In this document: positions 13,890-18,203 of the stretch, one piece after another
Numbering within the stretch: the first letter of the stretch is position 1
Layout: each line of letters begins with the position of its first letter
Source: CAYUNA01 sp047629355
Lineage (GTDB): Bacteria; Bacteroidota; Bacteroidia; Chitinophagales; Saprospiraceae
Length of the DNA: 18,203 nt
Direction of reading: 5' to 3'
Assembly (NCBI GenBank): GCA_047629355.1
Contig: JBLHWU010000136.1
Span: 1 to 18,203, forward strand
Position numbers and translations under genes: made by a program
Notes under the pieces: model-generated
The model's input: the letters and a program-made list of their open reading frames with translations, nothing else
The model's database searches: none
What the model was told of the DNA's origin: nothing

Positions 13890-15071
13890 ATGCGAAAAAT
13901 ATCTGCCGATTGCGTTTTCCCAGTAAGTGATGCCCCAATTCAAAACGGCGTAATTACCGTTGATCACCACGGAAAAATTGTAAAAACGGACCACCGCGAC
14001 CAACATGCGGACGCCGATTTGGAAATATATTCAGGCGTGCTTGTACCAGGCTTTGTCAATACGCATTGCCACCTCGAATTGTCGCACATGTTGGGTGCTG
14101 CACCGACGGGTACGGGTTTATTGCCGTTTTTAAAAACAGTGGTCAATCACCGCGATGTTTCGCCAAAAGATATTCAAAAAGCGATTCAAAAAGGCGACCG
14201 TGATATGTATAAAAATGGAATCGTTGCCGTCGGCGATATTTCCAATAAACTGGATACTGCCGATACCAAATCTGACAGCCCAATTCGCTATTATACTTTT
14301 ATAGAAATGTTCGATTTTTTACAAGAAGATTGGGCGCAGAAAACATTCAATGACTATTCCATCGTTTACAATGGGCAAAGTAATCAAAATGGCAATCGCA
14401 AAAGTGCTGTACCTCACGCACCGTACACCGTTTCTAAAAATTTATTTTCTCTATTAAAAAATGTCCACGAAAACAACGATGACTGCACGATTAGCATTCA
14501 CAATCAAGAAACAGTGCATGAGGACAATTTTTTTCTATCTAAAACGGGCGATTTCTTAAAATTCTATGAAGCTTTTAAAATTAGTATTGACGCCTTTCAA
14601 CCCACTAAAAAAACCTCAATTCATTACGCCATCGAGCATATGAATCCAAAGCACCGCACGCTTTTTGTCCACAATACCATGACAACGCCTGTGGATATTC
14701 AAAAAGCACATGCTTGGAGTAAAAATATTTATTGGGTAACCTGTCCGAATGCCAACTTATACATTGAAAACAGATTGCCAAACTATCAACATTTTCTTGA
14801 CAATCAAGCGCGTATGACGATTGGTACGGATAGTTTAACTTCTAATTGGCAACTCAGCGTGCTTGAAGAGATGAAAACTATCGCGCAATTTCAATCTTAT
14901 ATTCCTTTTGAAATGATGCTCGAATGGGCGACGTTGAATGGCGCAAAAGCATTAGGTTTCGACAAAGAAATCGGTAGTTTTGAGGTAGGAAAAACACCAG
15001 GTATTAATCTATTGAATTTGAAAAAAGATTTGATTCTTTCTGAAAAAACGAAGGTGAAGAGGATTATTTGA
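13890..15071 (+). CDS. Amidohydrolase, ATZ/TRZ-type metal-dependent deaminase family
   Basis: 393 aa. The N-terminal beta-strands and barrel entry reach PGFVNTHCHLELSHM, with metal ligands H59 and H61. Further site residues are H176 in PHAPYTVS, H204 and E207 in SIHNQET, H261 and D314 in GTDSLTSNWQLSVLEEMK, plus CPNANLYIENRLP (285-297). The C-terminus returns to the small beta domain (GSFEVGKTPGINLLNL). These are the marks of cytoplasmic hydrolytic deaminases that include guanine, chlorohydrolase/SsnA-like and aminodeoxyfutalosine deaminases. Many Bacteroidota homologues with HCHLELSH are annotated only as amidohydrolase; a futalosine-pathway (menaquinone) role is possible but nothing nearby supports it. 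The start at 13890 is the only ATG giving the MRKISADCVFPV strand. It is convergent with hemA across a bidirectional terminator; its upstream region is packed with palindromic elements. Confidence 0.88.
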   Translation: MRKISADCVFPVSDAPIQNGVITVDHHGKIVKTDHRDQHADADLEIYSGVLVPGFVNTHCHLELSHMLGAAPTGTGLLPFLKTVVNHRDVSPKDIQKAIQKGDRDMYKNGIVAVGDISNKLDTADTKSDSPIRYYTFIEMFDFLQEDWAQKTFNDYSIVYNGQSNQNGNRKSAVPHAPYTVSKNLFSLLKNVHENNDDCTISIHNQETVHEDNFFLSKTGDFLKFYEAFKISIDAFQPTKKTSIHYAIEHMNPKHRTLFVHNTMTTPVDIQKAHAWSKNIYWVTCPNANLYIENRLPNYQHFLDNQARMTIGTDSLTSNWQLSVLEEMKTIAQFQSYIPFEMMLEWATLNGAKALGFDKEIGSFEVGKTPGINLLNLKKDLILSEKTKVKRII

Positions 15072-15080
15072 AGGTAGAAG

Positions 15081-15196
15081 ACGGACGGTAGACGGAGGCG
15101 TAGCAGTAAATGAAAAAGCCGATAGCAAGATTGAAATGCTATCGGCTTTTTTTATTATCCGAAAATTAAAAATGCGCTGAATCTCCGTCAACCGTT
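15081..15196. repeat. Inverted 7-base-spaced ACGG words enclosing the terminator
   Basis: ACGGTAGACGGAG (15085-15097) on the left and its near-complement CTCCGTCAACCGT (15183-15195) on the right match at 12 of 13 positions. ACGG is spaced by 7 in both (15085/15092; CCGT 15185/15192). The left arm begins about 10 nt after the amidohydrolase stop; the right arm overlaps the first base of the hemA stop codon. Confidence 0.6.
15113..15153. terminator. Bidirectional terminator between convergent amidohydrolase and hemA
   Basis: A-run, GCCGATAGCA (15118-15127), 9-nt loop, TGCTATCGGC (15137-15146), then seven T. The 10-bp stem is perfect and flanked by A on the left and T on the right, so it serves both strands. 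Confidence 0.9.
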
Positions 15197-16415
15197 AAAG
15201 CACTGCCTCCTTCGCTGCCCGCATCGGAATTCCGATACATTTCTTTTCCATATAGTCCATCATTGTTTCAAACAATTGACGAGTATCGGCGTCTAAGTTA
15301 GCGAGATCATCTTGAAAGACTTCGTTGAGTGCTTTCTGCTTGACCGCCTTAATCTCGGCAGGCACCCGCGACATTGCGCGAGCAATTTGGCGGTGCTGAT
15401 AAGTTTCCTTAAATTTCAACAATTGCTGGTCAATCAGCTTATTCGCTTTCGTGATTTCTAATTTTCTAAAATTATGATTCTCGTGCGCCAATGCCTTCAA
15501 CCCTTCGATTTCAATGTATTTGACAGGGAAATTCTTTACCACATCTTCATTTACATTGTAGGGAATCGATAAATCAATCACTAATTTTTCTTCCGTATCG
15601 CCTTGCAATAAATGCTGGTACAATTCTGACGAAATAATTGATTTCGTAGAACCAGTACACACAATCAAACAATCAAAACCACCCGTATACTTTGGTAAGT
15701 TAGATAAGGGATGCGCCTCTGCGTCCATAATACTCGCGACTTGCTTTGCTTTAGCCAAAGTTCGATTAAAAATCGTGATATTGGGAAAGCTCATTTTCTT
15801 CAAAAACTTGGCAACCAATCTATTCGTTTGCCCTGCACCGACCATCACAATTCGAGCATCTTTTGGCAAGTGCGCTTGCCGTAATTTTTGTATCGCCAAG
15901 GAAACTATCGACACTGGTTTTTCGCCAATTTTCGTCTGCGCATATACTTCTTTGCCTGATTCTATTGCCAATCGGAACATCAGTCGCAAGTTGTCTCCCG
16001 TCAATTTCCATTCGGCACAGCGATCATAAGATTCTCGCAATTGTCGTAAAATTTCTCGCTCTCCAACGACCATTGAATCAACCGATGCGGACACTTGCAA
16101 TAGATGTTGCAAGGCATCATCACCTTGAAAATGCTTGATTTCACTACCAATTAAGTCGTAGTTAATCAATGGATTTACTTCTTGAAAAAATGCTCGCCGA
16201 AACATTTCCTCTAAGATTTTATCGGAATACACAACATACATCACGCGGTTACAAGTTGCTAAATAAAACAACTCTTTTAGACCAAATGACGATTTCAAAT
16301 GTTCCAAACGGCCACGCAATACTTCACCCTCTGCGTCAGGGATGACGAATTGTCCGATATTTTCCAAACTCGTTTGGCGATGCGTTATTGATAATATTTG
16401 GTAGTGTTGAACCAT
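15195..16415 (-). CDS. hemA: Glutamyl-tRNA reductase
   Basis: 406 aa. It reduces the glutamate of Glu-tRNA(Glu) to glutamate-1-semialdehyde with NADPH, the first committed step of C5-pathway tetrapyrrole synthesis. The catalytic domain holds the nucleophile C55 in LATCNRVMY and the SMVVGEREILRQLRESY signature (114-130). The NADPH domain has GAGQTNRL (193-200; the family usually shows GAGxMG or GAGETG, and this variant is seen in Bacteroidota). FNRT (216-219) and DLSIPYNV (281-288) follow, then the helical dimerisation domain (about 310-406). Length is normal. hemB, hemC and hemD are not adjacent. A candidate -7 box lies 50 bp upstream. The 3' end abuts an inverted ACGG-word repeat and a shared terminator. 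Confidence 0.95.
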   Translation of the reverse strand: MVQHYQILSITHRQTSLENIGQFVIPDAEGEVLRGRLEHLKSSFGLKELFYLATCNRVMYVVYSDKILEEMFRRAFFQEVNPLINYDLIGSEIKHFQGDDALQHLLQVSASVDSMVVGEREILRQLRESYDRCAEWKLTGDNLRLMFRLAIESGKEVYAQTKIGEKPVSIVSLAIQKLRQAHLPKDARIVMVGAGQTNRLVAKFLKKMSFPNITIFNRTLAKAKQVASIMDAEAHPLSNLPKYTGGFDCLIVCTGSTKSIISSELYQHLLQGDTEEKLVIDLSIPYNVNEDVVKNFPVKYIEIEGLKALAHENHNFRKLEITKANKLIDQQLLKFKETYQHRQIARAMSRVPAEIKAVKQKALNEVFQDDLANLDADTRQLFETMMDYMEKKCIGIPMRAAKEAVL

Positions 16416-16464
16416 AAAATTTGGTAGGGCGGCTGCTAAAAATTTAGTTACAGATACCTAGACG

Positions 16465-16472
16465 CAAAATTA
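16465..16472 (-). promoter_or_regulatory. hemA: Candidate -7 box for hemA
   Basis: On the - strand this reads TAATTTTG, an exact TAnnTTTG, giving a start near 16458 and a leader of about 43 nt before the hemA ATG. No clear -33 TTG is visible. Confidence 0.35.
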
Positions 16473-16571
16473 ATTGATGTGCCTTTTTAATCTGTCATAG
16501 TACTATCAAATCTTCAAATTCGATGGAATTTATCTTCTAATGTCTCCAAACCGAGGTTCCAAAGCTGCTCA

Positions 16572-16739
16572 TAAGTAACAATAAAAGAATAAGTTCCCCA
16601 ACTATCCTCGTTTATTTTGGTCTTAGTTTTTGCTTTTGAAATAGAAGTTATCTATACATAATGACTGTTTCAAAAGTAAAAAGTAAGGGCAAAATAAATA
16701 CAGAAGAGTTGGGGAAGTTATTTTTTCACCGTTCCTTGG
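16572..16739. mobile_element. Palindromic MITE-like element (family A, copy 3)
   Basis: The left end TAAGTAACAATAAAAGAATA and right end (complement) CCAAGGAACGGTGAAAAAAT carry the family terminus, followed on both sides by GTTCCCCAAC/GTTGGGGAAG. The interior TTATTTTGGTCTTAGTTTTT...AAAAAGTAAGGGCAAAATAA matches the reverse complement of copy 1 at about 81 of 91 positions. Compared with copy 1, the stem segment CTTTTGAAA/TTTCAAAAG pairs perfectly here, consistent with selection for, or homogenisation of, the hairpin. It lies between hemA and the cohesin-like gene. Confidence 0.75.
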
Positions 16740-16956
16740 GCACAATTTCCAGCTCGCGACTTTGGTTGGTGACCTCGAATGGAACTTCATTTATACGTTT
16801 CCGTGTTTTAGCTGTTTTACGAATTGCTACCGTCCGGTAAAAGTTCGGGTGCAACAAATATCATCAGCGTTTTGATAAAACAAGTGCTGATGACAATAAA
16901 TGACTTCATGCGGTTAAGGACAACATCAAATTGTTTTCCTCGTAATAACAAGAGGA

Positions 16957-17034
16957 TTTTGAGGAGGAGGAATGATTTTTGTAAAGTCATTACTCCTCCT
17001 CAAAAAACCAGCCGCGCTGCCGCAGGTAGCGCGC
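16957..17034. repeat. Hairpin plus GC-rich module (copy 2, inverted)
   Basis: TTTTGAGGAGGAGGAATGA (16957-16975) and its complement at 16987-17005 match at 18 of 19 positions around an 11-nt loop. After six bases comes GCCGCGCTGCCGCAGGTAGC (17011-17030) and GCGC, whose complement shares 17 of 18 bases with positions 1-18 of the window. Both sites combine the same GC module with a hairpin whose arms begin TTTTGAGG but then differ. Confidence 0.65.
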
Positions 17035-17155
17035 AATACACTCGACTGGATAGAAGACGGTTTCATTTTTCTCCGTTCCATAAATCTTCCTTTTCCGTCA
17101 ATGTTTCGTTAATATTCCTGCACAATTTCGTTCGAGGTACACTTTTTGATATTTT

Positions 17156-17163
17156 TACATTTG
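17156..17163 (+). promoter_or_regulatory. Candidate -7 box for the cohesin-like gene
   Basis: TACATTTG matches TAnnTTTG exactly, placing a start near 17170 and a leader of about 65 nt before the ATG at 17235. The -33 region is not convincing. Confidence 0.4.
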
Positions 17164-17234
17164 AAATCAATTTTGACTGTTTAAAAATCAGTTTTCAAAA
17201 GTCAATAATTCCATTTTAAAAAGATTAATATCCT

Positions 17235-17741
17235 ATGAAATATCCGATTACTTTAATTGCAATTGTCCTATTTTTTGCGTCTTTTACTTTACTGCCTTCG
17301 CAAAAAAACACCCTCAATAATACCTTAACTTTAACAGCTTCCACCAAAACGGCAAACCCTGGCAGCGAAATTTGCATTGACGTCACAACCCGTGATTTCA
17401 ACCAAATCCTATCCATGCAATACACCATGAAATGGAATACCAAAGCCCTAAGATTCAAAGAATTGCGAAAATTTGGATTGGCAGGATTAACTGCTCAAAA
17501 TTTTGGTCAAAACAGCGCAGATAAAGGCATTTTAGCCTTCAGTTGGTACGACCAAAATTTGCGGAGCGTTACGATGCCTGATGGGTCAAGTCTCTATCAA
17601 GTTTGCTTTGATGTGATTGGACAGTCTGGCGATAAGTCATATATTCAATTTACGGGGTCGCCTACGGCAGTGGAGATTAGTAATGCGGATGGTGGCTTGT
17701 TGGAATTGAATGGGGTGACGGGGGTTGTTAAGATACGGTAA
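17235..17741 (+). CDS. Small secreted protein consisting of a single cohesin-like domain
   Basis: 168 aa. Residues 1-21 form a signal peptide (MKYPITLIAIVLFFASFTLL). The rest is one cohesin-type beta-sandwich: NPGSEICIDVTTRDFNQILS, then MQYTMKWNTKALRFKEL, GILAFSWYDQNLRSVTMPDG, the YQVCFDVIG strand and the closing VTGVVKIR. C47 and C124 may form a disulphide. Near-identical phrasing occurs in repeats of very large secreted proteins of Saprospiraceae, but here the domain stands alone, with no type IX sorting tail, anchor or dockerin visible. It is either a free secreted protein or a module released from a larger gene. It ends cleanly in TAA with no sign that the frame continues. It appears monocistronic with a candidate -7 box; function unknown. 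Confidence 0.82.
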   Translation: MKYPITLIAIVLFFASFTLLPSQKNTLNNTLTLTASTKTANPGSEICIDVTTRDFNQILSMQYTMKWNTKALRFKELRKFGLAGLTAQNFGQNSADKGILAFSWYDQNLRSVTMPDGSSLYQVCFDVIGQSGDKSYIQFTGSPTAVEISNADGGLLELNGVTGVVKIR

Positions 17742-17780
17742 GAGGATTATCGATACAATGGCTAAACAACGAGCGATAAA

Positions 17781-17871
17781 TCTAACTTTAGCACACTAAG
17801 CAACCATAGGTTGTTGTGAGCGCGAGCGGGGCAACCTACAAAGAGTAATAGAACAAAAATGCTAAGTTAGA
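17781..17871. repeat. Stem-loop with nested hairpin
   Basis: TCTAACTTTAGCA (17781-17793) pairs with TGCTAAGTTAGA (17860-17871), leaving one bulged base. Inside, TAGGTTG and CAACCTA pair around a loop containing GCGCGAGCGGGG, which matches GCGCGAGTGGGG at 15-26 in 11 of 12 positions. It lies 40 bp after the cohesin-like stop and may bound that transcript; there is no T-tract. Confidence 0.5.
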
Positions 17872-18017
17872 CAGGATAGGTATTCACACAAATTTAGTGT
17901 AACTATGTGACGCATTTAAAGATACTGACGAGTAGATTCGTTGTTAACTAAAATCTATGGAAAGCTTATCGCCAGCAAGTAGAGCTATTCCTTTTTTTGA
18001 GTAAAAAAAACTATGCG

Positions 18018-18050
18018 AGTTAAAAGTTAAAAGTTAAAAGTTAAAAGTTA
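18018..18050. repeat. Heptad tandem repeat AGTTAAA
   Basis: Four perfect AGTTAAA units followed by AGTTA. There is no complementary arm inside the window. By analogy with the other 7-base word repeats it may mark a gene boundary, but no adjoining gene could be recognised. Confidence 0.75.
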
Positions 18051-18203
18051 GCCAAGAAAACAGCAGAAGCAGCGATTTTTCCATAGACATGGCTTAAATT
18101 GGCGTCTGTCAATTTTTCATAAAATATTGATATTGAATACTTTAGATAATTTTTTCTTACAAAAGGTACTAATATATCAAGTCCGTCAGAGTTGTTTTAT
18201 CAA

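Larger units (their letters stand above)
17742..18203. other. Non-coding right end of the window
   Basis: I see no supportable gene here. It holds an inverted repeat (17781-17871) and a heptad tandem array (18018-18050), annotated separately. A short - strand frame near 18051-18098 stops after 18 codons and is not called. Confidence 0.4.

Noticed and set aside
16824..17219. 131-codon open frame on the + strand
   Set aside because: It begins at TTG, runs straight through the GC-rich module and hairpin at 16957-17034, and its translation is low-complexity with no recognisable domain.
18018..18050. CRISPR-like or other phage-defence array
   Set aside because: Units are 7 bp with no spacers; it is a simple tandem repeat. 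No cas genes or classic 25-37-bp direct repeats occur in the window.
18051..18098. Short - strand frame starting MSMEKSLLLLFSWL
   Set aside because: It stops after 18 codons inside the heptad repeat and has no support beyond a hydrophobic stretch.

Overview
This window looks like a chromosomal segment of an aerobic, heterotrophic Bacteroidota, most plausibly of the Saprospiria/Saprospiraceae type. The DNA is AT-rich and ribosome-binding sites are weak and A-rich. Several gene starts are preceded by a TAnnTTTG box, the -7 element of Bacteroidota promoters. There is a lipoprotein with a C-S-D-D-D start (a Bacteroidota surface-export signature), a signal peptide ending in LMAQ, and a cohesin-like secreted domain of a kind common in Saprospiraceae. 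The lineage assignment is inference; the window carries no rRNA or other phylogenetic marker.

Layout, left to right. An exported 967-aa dikinase-like protein (- strand; phosphohistidine domain followed by an ATP-grasp domain) is followed by a stretch of about 870 bp holding two palindromic MITE-like elements. Next come a small surface lipoprotein (-), an arsenosugar-type pair (peroxidase-like protein then radical SAM ArsS, both -), and an acetyl-CoA acetyltransferase (+) with a clear terminator. A small orphan ORF remnant follows, then a TonB-C-domain protein with no membrane anchor (-) and the pyruvate dehydrogenase E2 subunit (-). Two adjacent MITE-like hairpins precede a hemF-aroF pair (-; coproporphyrinogen oxidase and ACT-domain DAHP synthase). 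A 1.2-kb non-coding stretch then holds a candidate structured RNA with a 6S-like shape and a nest of palindromic elements. The right side carries an amidohydrolase (+) convergent with hemA (-; glutamyl-tRNA reductase), another MITE copy, and a small secreted cohesin-like protein (+).

The genes are mostly housekeeping: acetyl-CoA supply (E2, thiolase), shikimate entry (aroF) and haem synthesis (hemA, and oxygen-dependent hemF). They form no single pathway cluster, and E1/E3 of pyruvate dehydrogenase and arsM are not in the window.

The most unusual content is between the genes. (1) Hairpins or tandem arrays built from 7-base words (8-base in one case) repeatedly begin within a few bases of stop codons and in three cases fill, or nearly fill, the spacer up to the next start codon. 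(2) At least three families of near-perfect palindromic elements of about 100-210 bp are present, some with target-site duplications, one inserted inside another. (3) A GC-rich 18-base module is coupled to a non-conserved hairpin at two places. (4) A 140-nt candidate structured RNA ends in a strong T-tract.
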